Positions 8,552 through 18,607 of a stretch of DNA of 23,037 nucleotides are shown piece after piece. How positions within the stretch are numbered: position 1 is the first letter of the stretch; each line of letters opens with the position of its first letter. The translations under genes were made by a program, and so were the position numbers. Below the pieces are notes generated by a model that worked only from the letters and a program-made list of their open reading frames with translations, searched no databases and was not told the DNA's origin. The stretch comes from Hydnum rufescens UP504 (lineage: Eukaryota > Basidiomycota > Agaricomycetes > Cantharellales > Hydnaceae), in assembly GCA_014904985.1 (NCBI GenBank), contig MU129214.1, positions 29,857-52,893 of the forward strand, in the 5' to 3' direction.

Positions 8552-8768
8552 TCAACCCCAGAATGCCTATCAAATAGTTAAAAAGCCTGGGAGTGGCGCC
8601 TGCGGTGGGCACAGATAGGTGCGCCTATTATAGGGCTTAGAAAATTTTCATCTTTTGAACACCTTTAGACACCGCCTAGACGTGCCTATATAAAAACCAC
8701 CTCTTAGGTCAAAGGCCAATGCAACCGGAACCCACCTAAGAGGTACCTTTTTGAGGGTGCGTTAGGTG
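8512..8768 (+). repeat. Left arm of 257-bp inverted repeat
   Basis: This matches the reverse complement of 22781-23037 with only scattered differences, several of them CpG versus TpG/CpA. It contains TTTAGGCATGCCTAAA, a TATA-like CCTATATAAAAACC at 8684-8697 and a hairpin with arms ACCTCTTAGGT (8699-8709) and ACCTAAGAGGT (8734-8744). The shared sequence stops after GTTAGGTG at 8768, so the inner edge is sharp. On the outer side it continues into the 80-bp array. It could be a transposon end or one of two opposed copies of a dispersed repeat. Confidence 0.9.
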
Positions 8769-8910
8769 GCAGCCTCTTCATGGCAGAGACAAGCTTCTTT
8801 GAACAGAGAACAATTATTGCCTGACATGTTATGTGGCACAAAAACTCCAGATGTTTCTGCAGATCAATCCTTGCAGCCCATTTGGGACAATTGGGCTTAA
8901 GAGGGGGTAA
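8769..8910 (+). mobile_element. Remnant of LTR-retrotransposon 3' end with polypurine tract
   Basis: AAGAGGGGG at 8899-8907 is a typical polypurine tract placed directly before an LTR that begins TGTCAG. The 130 bases upstream would be the last internal sequence of the element; I recognise no protein domain in them. Confidence 0.55.
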
Positions 8911-9551
8911 TGTCAGAGTTCATCTGTTTCCCAGTGAATTCTGGTTTTGGTTCCAGTTTGGTCCTGGTTTGTTTCTGGTTTTGGTTCCAGGCTGTTTCTG
9001 ATTTGTCCCCATCTCCATTTCATTTCCCCTTCATTTCCTCATCTCCTTTACTTCCGGTTCCCACACACTTACCCCTGACCCTGACCCTGTTCCCTCCACT
9101 TTCCCATCCCCTGCCTTCTCCCCCTCTTGTGCCTGCCCCCCTGTAACCACCTCTTGTTAAGCAATCAATCCCCCGTAGTATAGGAACCATACATAAGTAG
9201 TCTGGGGTGACATCCAGAGACTCAGCTTTGGTCTCTCAGGATTTCTGCTTCTACTCCGGACTACAGGTTAGCTTCACTGTACCTATTCCCTTAATGTTAA
9301 TCTCAGGATTTCTGCTTCTACTCCAGACTACAGCTCCAAGTGTTTTCCAGCTGACTTTGTGAGCTTAAAGACTGCTGTGCTCACTTCTGCCCAGACCCTT
9401 CCAGGCTGCAGGATTCCTCTTCCATTCTCCTGTCTCTTACTATCTTACTCTCACCTGGATTCATTCAGACTTGGCCAGACTTACACCGGACTAGCCAGAT
9501 TTATTTGTGTTTACACTTGTTTGGTGCTCTCATCACAGCATGGCCCTGACA
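8911..9551 (+). mobile_element. Probable LTR (Ty3/Gypsy-like), 641 bp
   Basis: It starts TGTCAG and ends CTGACA, a perfect 6-bp inverted terminus of the canonical TG...CA kind, and follows a polypurine tract. Inside, a 33-nt box (TCTCAGGATTTCTGCTTCTA onwards) occurs at 9234-9266 and 9301-9333, differing only at one CpG/CpA. No second LTR is in the window, so it is a 3' LTR of a truncated element. The Gypsy assignment is from general appearance only. Confidence 0.6.
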
Positions 9552-9971
9552 ATACCCATCTCAAAGACTCAGAAAACAATGGTCAGGATGCCAGTTCCTT
9601 CATCTTCCCAGATCTCAGTGTGTGCACAGAAGGTAGCTATAGGTTAAAACTAAGTGAGTTTGAAGTTAAAGGGTATGTCAGTTGGGCACCCACTATTCTC
9701 AATTAATTGACATCATTGCTTATATCCAGCCTGAAAGTCCATCACTGTAAATCCATTTTCTCCAATCTGTTCTATGTGTATACAGAAAAAAAGTTCCCAG
9801 GCATGGAAGGTCAGCTGCTGCTCTCTTTACTATCCATGAGACTCAATAGTGTTCATGTCTTTCATCTCCATCTAGAGTCCACCCATCTCTCATGCTCCTT
9901 GGCTGATCAGGGCATCAAAATTCAAATACAAAAAGATATCTGGTTGCCCTGAAAAGTGTCCCCAAGGCACT
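9552..9971. other. Gene-free stretch
   Basis: Short open frames with no recognisable domain. Contains no CpG dinucleotide. Confidence 0.4.
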
Positions 9972-11696
9972 TTGGACTTGGGCAAGGGGAAAGGCAAGTT
10001 TGAGTGCACCACAAAGTGCCCAAAGTTGATGAATACATCAGCCTTGCAAAATGCCAGCAATGAACAGGGCAGCAGTGTGGACTCTTGGTCTGCCCTCCCT
10101 AGTGGATTGTATGTGCTGTCACAACCCACCCAGCTCACCACTCACCCTGTTGCCCCTGGGCATCTGACTCAATCTGAATATCCTGCTCCCACCCAGCCTC
10201 TTTCACCTGTATATCCCCCTCAATCACACCAAGCACATCCCTCACAACATCCTCAGATGGCATCACCTGGTTGGTCTGCTGGAAGGCACAGTGCAGTCAT
10301 TCAGCAACCTCAGCAGTATCCTCCAAGTCAGACTCAGAATTTCCCATCTGCTTCTGGTGCTACTCCAGTTGCCATACCACCCCAGCAACAACAACACCAG
10401 ATAACTTCTCATCCAGTTCATGGTATGTCTCCCCTGCTGCCACTGGGGGCTTACAGCTCACCTTATGAGATGCCTACACAAGGACCCCCCTGAGAAGCAC
10501 TGGCTCATCATTCACCATATCCTCCCACTTCCCCTCATTCTTATCTCCCATATCCCCAAGCACCCTATTACCCTCAACACCCACCACCACTACTACCCTG
10601 GTTGCAATTGCCCCACCATAACCAGCAGCAAGATCTGACTACTGGTACATATATGTCATGCCACAATGGTAGGAACCTGGCTGATATCTTTCCAATTTGC
10701 AAGGGTATACTTATCAGCCAGTTGGAGTGTCTCCAGGCAAGTATTTCACCTCACAAGAGATGTCTACTGGAGGGGCCCAAACAACTCCCTTGGGGCACAA
10801 GCAAGAATGAGATAATGTTCCATCTCAGAGCTCAAGCTTGTATCCTTCATATCCAGTCCATCATGGTGGCCAGTTGCATTACTCTACCATGCTGACTTCT
10901 CAGTATTACCCTCCATCCCAATGGCCATGTAGTGACTGTCTCTCAAAACTTGATGCACCAGCCCCATCTACCCATCCAGCAGCTGTCCTACAACCCCCAT
11001 GGGCACCATCACATCCATAACTCAGCAGCTTCAGAGACATGGTCCAATGGGCCAGCTCAAGCTCAGCAGGCATTGTTCAATTATTGAGCCCCACAGGAGT
11101 TGTCATCAACATTTACAGATCCTGCACAAAGTACAGCCCACATGGAGGCAGCCAGGAGGCCAGGCAGCCCACCTACTTTTGATGCCATCACTGGGGATAA
11201 GTCTTCCAATGATTCTGTGTGCCCTACCCCTCTGCCTGACCATACTATGAATCTGATGCTGCCACCACTCCATGGAGGAGTGCCACTTCCTGGACACCAT
11301 CCCATATGCATGCAGGTGACTCTCCACCATCACTAAGGTTACAATGTATCACACCCTCAACCTCAGCCTCAACATGATTGTGTCCCTCATTCACACTATT
11401 CTTACAGCCACTCCACTGTTCCTGCTCAAAGTCCTGCATCAATGTCTTATGATGGTGATCGATGCTATGGTGGCTCTGCAGTCATGGATTCATCATCCCC
11501 TTATGGTGGTTCAATGCCCCACCCCCATCTGTCATACCATTGCAAAGCATCTGAATCTGACATGGGGTTCCTAGGAAGGATGGTCCCTAATAATATTGTG
11601 ATGCCCCATTCTCCCATCATCCTGCCTTTGCCCAACCATGATGCCAATCCAATGATGATGACAAAGAATATGCTGAGTATTGGGCACATCATCTGA
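9972..11696 (+). pseudogene. Decayed Pro/Gln/Ser/His-rich protein, unknown function
   Basis: A frame from 9972 to 10493 reads as a low-complexity protein rich in P, Q, S, H and Y (for example PPQSHQAHPSQHPQ, QQPQQYPPSQ, PPQQQQHQ). The same composition continues in other frames at about 10500-10660, 10720-11020, 11030-11335 and 11440-11696, as expected of one long disordered region broken by frameshifts and stops. Such regions occur in fungal transcription regulators and RNA-binding proteins. No folded domain is visible, so no function is given. There is no CpG in this stretch up to 11460. Start, introns and end are unknown. Confidence 0.45.
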
Positions 11697-13569
11697 TTGT
11701 TCTGGCTCTTGAGGGTTTATTATATGTGCTTCCAAACCTGCCAAGTTCCATGATATGGGCAGCACACTGCCGCCATTCCATATGCACTAATGATCTATGA
11801 TTTTATGTTACATATAGACCCTTAGCCTTATTGTTGCACTACAACTATGGTGCCACTACTATCAAGCAGTGGGGACATGGCATGAAATTGTTTGAGACAT
11901 GAGAATTGTGCCTGTCCAAAAGTGCCTGAATTGGCTTCAATCCAGAAAAACAATTCTAAGCTGTGTAGTAAGGTAATCAATCACCATAAATGGCACAGTC
12001 CCTGTAATTTTGTACAAGCTGGGGCTATGGCAAAACAACATGCTGCTGCTGTCCATCACAGTTGCAAGATTGAAATTGATGATGAGACCATGTATTCGAC
12101 CTTGTCCATCACATCAAAACATGATGTTGTTTGGGCTGATATCACAATGAAGGATCTTTGGTCCCTCACAATGCACTTGATGGCCTGGAAATGACCATTA
12201 GTGTGAACTTTGAAACAAAGAGAATTGAGAGACTAATAACATTCAACCACATCTATCATCACTTTAGAAAGTCTTTTAGGGTGCTGATTATAGAAACATT
12301 CCATGGCAATCACTCAGAGCATGTGGCTTCTACCCCTGCAGTCAGAGGTAGGAGTTGTTGAATAATCTTTTGCACAAAGGGCTTCTGGGATGTGGTCAAG
12401 CATTGCATGGTTATTATTCCTCACCACACATATGCATGCCACATGGATGATATTGGATTCACTCACTGTCTGTCAATGGCCAACTGATCTTGATCATGAG
12501 ACCCCAGCCCACTAGATCTGGAGCATCAGCATGGCCCTCGATCACAGCCATTCCTCAGCCTACAAGAGTGTACTGGCAGTGAGTCATGACTGTGCCCAGC
12601 TGTGTTCTGGTATTGTGAACAGTTATTGTAGAGCTAAGGAATAGTCTGGGATGGTCTTGTCCTGATCATCCTCATTGTACTGGGCATTGTCCTTCACCTT
12701 GTGGCTGGGTTGTACACAGGATCCTGTTGGCACCCTTTCTAGCACCAGAGGCATGTGATGATATGTGATGAATGGATGGACACCCCATTGCTCCAGTGTA
12801 AGGCATGTCATTTGAACAGTGACATCAATGAAACAGCAAAAATCACCATTACTGGCCAAACCAATGGACTCTGATACTGCAATACCACCATGATGGTACT
12901 ACCAGAGGTAACACTCCATTCCATCAGTTGTAATGTTGATAACATGGCTGCAGATTCAGCCAGAAGAAAACATTTCAAGAGTGCAACTAGCACTCTGTTT
13001 CTGTTTGTCCATATTCAGGGCAAGATTTGGCTTGCAGCTCATTGGGAAGGTTGTCCACTGGTTGCTTTGACCTTGGTCTAGACCCAGACATGGACCTAAA
13101 ATTGGATTGTGACTTGGAGACTTCCCCATCTTGGGTGACAGACAAAGATAGTCATTTGGAACCAGCCCTTGAGGTACAGTTAAGGACTGTCAGGTTGAGT
13201 TTTTCTTCTCTGGAGCATCAGAAGACATTGATCCCTTAAACTCAACACAGCAATAGAGATCATCACAGTAGAAAGGTGAGGAATAGCTCCCACTGCCATA
13301 CTTAATTACAGGCCTGGCTCTGGAATTTGTGTTTTGGGGTCCATCTGAGCTTGACAACTGCAAGGCTATCATTTTCATCTAGGACACAAGCACCTTGCCT
13401 CATCAGATCAGAGCATATTGGCAGATCACATAGGGACCAAGGATGAATGATCAGCCATCAACTGTGGTTGTTACACCCACTGATGGGTGAACAGACTCTA
13501 GCCCAAAAGTCCATTTGTAATTAGGATCAGTGGTGGAATGTTCACAGCTCCCCAGAAGTATCAGTGTCA
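11697..13569. other. No recognisable gene; possible coding remnant at 11892-12361
   Basis: At 12080-12350 two overlapping plus-strand frames read like fragments of one protein (HDVVWADI, then LDGLEMTISVNFETKR and FNHIYHHFRKSF), suggesting a gene broken by a frameshift. I do not recognise the family. It could be the C-terminal part of the Pro/Gln-rich region upstream. From 12400 to 13569 only short frames on both strands are seen. Confidence 0.3.
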
Positions 13570-14075
13570 TGATTATGAATGAAAAGGCTTGGGCAGAGCA
13601 TGAGAGGTGAAGAGAATGAGTCACAATGGGTGAGGAACATTGGAACATTGTATAAAATCCCCAAGTCTGATTGGCTGGGTCACAATACTCATCAGAAAGT
13701 GGATGATGACAAGTGCACATGTTGAGGACTGTCAGTGTGATTATGAGGGCAAGAAGGGTTTGGTGGACTAGGGGGATGAAAAAAATGAGCTGGGGGTGTC
13801 ATGGTGGCTGATGGATATTGGATTGCTGGATGAAATCCAAGCCTCATCAGTAAGGCTTGCAATACCCATGAGGAACAAAACTACCATGAGCCATCAAGTA
13901 CACTAGTTCAGACTTTATGATACCTACACAGTTGTAAATATAAAGGGCACAAAATTGAACCTGGATCATAAGTTGTATAGTGTCCACAGGTAAAGGATTT
14001 GAGCACATACAAGGCAAGCCACAGATTGACTGGGTTGGGATCACTATCCATGTTCCTGGGGTGATCAGCATGTAT
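13570..14075 (+). repeat. Dispersed AB repeat, copy 1
   Basis: Block A (13570-13720, starting ATGAAAAGGCTTGG) matches 19968-20125, and block B (13728-14075, starting GACTGTCAGTGTGATTATGA) matches 20925-21290, all in the same orientation. Block A contains TATAAAATCCCCAAG at 13651, conserved in copy 2, which could be a TATA box. Minus-strand frames share a hydrophobic ALIITLTV segment and an ILCPLYLQLCRYHKV segment between copies, but stops interrupt them, so coding is unproven. Confidence 0.8.
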
Positions 14076-14968
14076 ATAACTACCTGGCCTACATTCTCTT
14101 TCTGCAACTGTTGCCACCATTGGGGATGGATCTGGGATGAGATGAGCCACAAAAGTGCATTTGAGATCATCAGCTAATCCAAGAGTATCAGGGTTCATAA
14201 CATGAGAAGAAAGAGGAGGCTAGGAGGGCAATTTCATGGTTATGGCAGCTTCCAAGGGTGCACCTCTTGGTTCATGTCCCTGAATTCACAGTCACCTCCA
14301 AGGCAGCAGGCGCCAGTTGTCCATGAGTCTCCCATTCAAGCAAAGAAGGTCCATTCCAGTTGCTCCTACCAAAATGACTTCCTTGAGGAAGCTTGATTGG
14401 ATGTTCTACAACCTGGGTTCCTCTGTGCCCCAAGTCACTCTCCAGACCTTTATGGAGTTCTTAGCACCACCTCAACCTGATTTTGATATTGATACCACCA
14501 TTAATGCACTCAAGTTGATGCCTGATGGCACCTTTTCTGCTTCAGGTCAATGGAAAACCTTTAATGAAGAGCCTAGGGATCTGGCCAGGCTGGCAGGGAA
14601 AGCACAGTGTTTAAACTGATGACTCACATTTTTGATAATATTGTTGATGTGATATTCACTAACTCAAACTCAAAGCTAACCACAAAGGATTGCTCAGTGA
14701 ATCTTGACCAGAATCCATCAAGGGCACTGACATCTGCCAGGTATAATGCCACCAGGCCCAACAGCTATCTGTTGCTCAAGGACAGGTTTGATGACAAGAT
14801 TATATCATGGGTGGACATTGCTTTCTTGTGTGAATACAAGCGGGAGGATGGAATGGATGAATTAGACAACACAAGTATTCTTCTGGGATTCTGAGATGCT
14901 ATGGGATACTGATGATTTGCCCTAGGACATGCAGAAGTGTATATGGAGTATGCAGCACATCATGAGAG

Positions 14969-16344
14969 ATGATCCATTGTTGGAGGGATAAAACCCTACT
15001 ACATATATTCCACTTCAGGACCCAACTACCTCCTCAAACAAATCCAATTAATTCAATTCCAGTCCTTCAAATACCTATCATTCCTTTGATTGCCATACAA
15101 CATGGATTTCAATTTTCCAAGACCCATTTTATCTCTCTTTCCTCCACCTTGTACACAAGACATTTATTTGTCCATCTCTGAGTCTTCAACAGACTACCTC
15201 AAATTGTAGTTACTTCAAGTCCAGCCACCTGTGGCTCAGGCAATTCAACTTGCCCTGTTTGTTTGGTACTCAATCCATTATGCACTGCTCATTGCCTTGG
15301 CGGCAATATATGAGTCTGGATTATGTAAACAAGATCACCTAAGCCATTGCATCCAACTCACAGACAGGTCACATGTTAAATAGGGGCTATTACAACACTC
15401 TCAAGGAGTAAAAGTGGAATATCTCATTCAGTTTTGATCAGATTGACTCTGGACAATAGCACCCAGAAAGCCACGATTCAGCTTTTTTGAAAGATACCAA
15501 ATTCATGTCTATCGGACACAAACTTCATTCTCCAAGTCAATGTTATTACAAGTTTCATATTGTGCTTCAGTATTTCATGAATTCCTCCATCAGTTTTGAT
15601 CTGATTCATTAGAGATGACCACCCCTGCAAAGATGCTGAGAATACACATTGAATGGTACCAAGGGCAAAACGAGCAGATTAGAACTCAGTCTTCTGTGAT
15701 TTAGTCTCCCCATGTCTCACTTCATCTTTATCTCCACTTTTCTGATTACTAAGGACATTTATTATTCCAGAACTCTATGTCCAATGGAGGGTACATCTAG
15801 GATGACCAGTACCACCATTCCCCAAGGGATTCTGTTCAGTAGGAGAGAAGGAATAGCTTGGTTAGGCCATGTTCCCCAATTCTGACTTAATTCTTGAATA
15901 TCTCTTTCAGTTTTGAAGCTTTTGACTTGATCTCTTTTTCATCATTTTCACCTTAACCCTACCTTTCTGCCGGTTATTATGGCATTATTCCAGGATGTAT
16001 ATTAAGTGCAGGGGATGCGAATTTTGATTGATTTCCCCCTCCCCCTCAGTCTCTGAAGTCTTGAAGGACAGCTGTTGGCATCAGGGTGACTTCCATAATA
16101 CACCTAGTATTGTTCATGCTTTGGATAGGCCCTCAAGAGGAGAGCCATCAGTGTGATTTCTGAATTAAAATCCTCCATTCATTCATTGTTAGAGCAAGCC
16201 CACCCTAGCAAGACAATTTCTCAACATTGAGGCATTTCATTCAATCAGACCTTAACCTACAGATTGACTCTGTGGCCCCTCTCCTTTTGTTCTCAATTCA
16301 ATAATCTTGGACTGTGGCATAGTCTCTCAGGAGATTCCTGCTTA
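14969..16344. mobile_element. Insertion 1 in the FunK1 pseudogene, ~1.4 kb
   Basis: Kinase homology stops after MRDD at about 14968 and resumes at about 16345 just before YGMTIENT. The intervening DNA has no recognisable coding sequence. It contains satellite-like units also found in the inflated kinase intron. Edges are approximate and no target duplication was found. Confidence 0.6.
15429..15750 (+). repeat. ~160-bp satellite units, cluster 1
   Basis: Two units start CAGTTTTGAT at 15429 and 15591, 162 bases apart. Each has an AAAG...(T/C)CA(C/T)-type box about 40 bases in (15469 and 15629), then GATACCAA or GGTACCAA and an ACTCC/ACTCA-like end. A further CAGTTTTGA at 15915 is two periods downstream of the second. 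The units match cluster 2 at 17358-17740. Confidence 0.65.
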
Positions 16345-16454
16345 CACTGTGTCACCAAGTGACATATGGGATGACAATTGAAAATACCATGACCCAGGTA
16401 TGGTTCTGTTGTTGGTCTTCAGTCATTGTCAGCAAGCTGTTCAACTTCATTTCA

Positions 16455-16504
16455 GTACATATGCTTGTATTTGCAAGTAATTTCATGCCCTGAACTTTAT
16501 TTAG
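16455..16504 (+). other. FunK1 intron
   Basis: GTACAT to TATTTAG, 50 nt, lying between the SKLFNFIS and EPEALVELFAAFSF segments, which are adjacent in the family. Confidence 0.65.
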
Positions 16505-17357
16505 GAACCAGAAGCCCTTGTTGAGTTGTTTGCTGCCTTTTCATTCACCAACAGGAGATCCCTTGGCTTCAATCCTACTGTGACCTGTGCACCAGGAGAT
16601 CTGACAGAATTCATCATAATGGTTCACCCCCATGACAACAATAAACTGAGGAGGTTCTGTACCAGACAGATCATCTCATCATTTGGTGCAGAGACACTTT
16701 GAGGTTGAGGGACTTGTGTTTTCAAAGCCATTGAAGTTGATGAAGGTGGGAAGGAGAAGGGTGACCCTGTTGTCTTAAAGGACATCTGGATCAACCATGA
16801 TCACCTGAGGCAAGGTGCCATTCTCATGCAATTGTACAAAGAGGCAGACAAGGAGGATAAGAAGCTTGTGCAAAGGCATTTCCTTACTACTGTCTGTCAC
16901 AGAGATGTCTTGATGGAGCCTGGTGTCCCAGATGGTACTCAGGATCTCATGCACTGATTGAACACTACTCAAGATAGCATGTTTGAATTGTGCAAGAGGC
17001 TAGTGATAGACTTGAAACATAAAGTTGCCTCTGGCTTGCAAGGCATTTGTGAGACAAGCCAGCTCCATGTTCCACACCTGGACTTGACATACTCACACCA
17101 AGACGCACTACCAGATTGTTTTCGAGGAAAAGGGAGTTACAATAAATCTTGTCCCAAACCTTTGTGATGTGATGAAGGCTCTCACTGACATTTCCACTGG
17201 TATGCTCTTGCCTGATTATTCACTGCTGTGGAAGATAAAAACATCCAGTATCAGAAAATGTGAAATCACACCACTTCCAGCCTTTGGATGATCACATGAC
17301 CAATTACAAAATTAATTACAGCTATGCATGGAAACCAAATTTGTTCTATAACTCTGT

Positions 17358-17740
17358 CAGTTTTGGTCAGAAATGTATACCCATATAACACTTGGAAAGC
17401 TATGATTCACCATTTTGAATGATATCAAACACAAGTCAAACAGACCAAAACTGCACTCTCCAGACCAATTGTACTATCAAAATCTGGAAGTTCCAGTAAA
17501 AATGAATTTCACTGTCAGTTCATATCCAATCCTCTTGAAATCACCACACCTAGAAAGATGTTGAAAATTCACATCTAATGGTATCAGCAATGTGAAGAAC
17601 AGATCAAGACTGCACTCTACAGAATGATATTACTATCAGAATCAATACCCATCAGTATTTTACAAATTCTGTCAGTTTGCATCCAATCTGCTCAGAACCA
17701 CCTCTCCCAGAAAGCTGTTAAAAATCTGCATTGAACGACC
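17358..17740 (+). repeat. ~160-bp satellite units, cluster 2
   Basis: Units start CAGTT at 17358, 17516 and 17673 (spacing 158 and 157). Shared boxes are AAAGMTRT at 17396, 17553 and 17714, ATGATATCAAACACA or ATGGTATCAGCAATG, and CARACTGCACTCT. These match cluster 1 in insertion 1 of the same pseudogene. Confidence 0.75.
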
Positions 17741-17919
17741 AAGAATACCTATTATGGATGCAAACTGCTGTCTCTGCATCAAATCCCATCCCATGCACTT
17801 GTTCCCATTATCAACCAGCAACAAAACACCTTAACCATTGGACTATGCTCAAATTAATCTTCAAAACCTGGAGATATCCTTTCATTTCACATCCCAGAAG
17901 GCTCCACATGGTCAGCAAA

Positions 17920-18260
17920 TTGGTGACATCACCCCCTCTATGATTTCTTTTGTTCTCTTTATGAATGACATCACTATGACATCACACTTTATGGATGACT
18001 CAGCTATGACCACATTATGACATCATTTTGTTATTACTCTTTTGTTCTACTCCACTATGATCTCATAGCTTTATTACTCTTTTGTTCTTGCTCCATGCAC
18101 AGCCACCTCCAGAAAGGTATAAAGCTGGTAGATTTCCTGTATCCCCCCATCATCTCCTCTCTGGAAATCATCACTGTCAACCACTGTCAACTTTTCTGCC
18201 TGCCTCTAAAGAACAGTCTATCTATAAGCCATCTGGAGCTAAGTCATCTTCAAGGTTGTT
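17920..18260 (+). mobile_element. LTR-like promoter segment
   Basis: Repeated TGACATCACTATGACATCAC-type words (17925-18030), two copies of TTATTACTCTTTTGTTCT (about 18031 and 18071), then a TATA box GGTATAAAGC near 18115 and a C/T-rich stretch. This arrangement is common in fungal LTRs. Ends could not be defined. Confidence 0.35.
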
Positions 18261-18520
18261 GAGACAAAGCCACTGGAAGCCCTCTACACAAATCACTAAA
18301 GCCAAGGATAGTTGTGGGACCTAAGGTTAGAGTTGCTGGACATCCAAGGAAAAGTAAGCATAATGAAATATGAATCAGGTTTTGAAGAAAGAAGGAAGAA
18401 AGACACTATCAAGACTAACCAAGCACTGACCAGTCTAATCCACAGATATCTGCATTTTGACCAGGAGAACATAAACAAGAATAACAAATATCAGTAAATG
18501 AACCAACACAACACAAATGA

Positions 18521-18607
18521 TGTATAAGCTTTTCTATAAGCATCCACTACATATAAGCCTTTCCACAAGCATCCTACACAATGTATAAGCCTTCCTACAA
18601 GCATCCC
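18521..18607 (+). repeat. Three-copy ~30-bp tandem repeat
   Basis: TATAAGC starts at 18523, 18552 and 18584, each followed by YTTYCYAYAAGCATCC. Non-coding, inside the inflated kinase intron. Confidence 0.8.

Noticed and set aside
9707..9952. Plus-strand ORF of 81 codons
   Set aside because: No domain, composition unlike the neighbouring coding remnants, and no homologous segment elsewhere in the window.
18312..18497. ORF of 61 codons, lysine- and glutamate-rich
   Set aside because: It lies inside the inflated kinase intron next to LTR-like and tandem repeats, with no recognisable domain.
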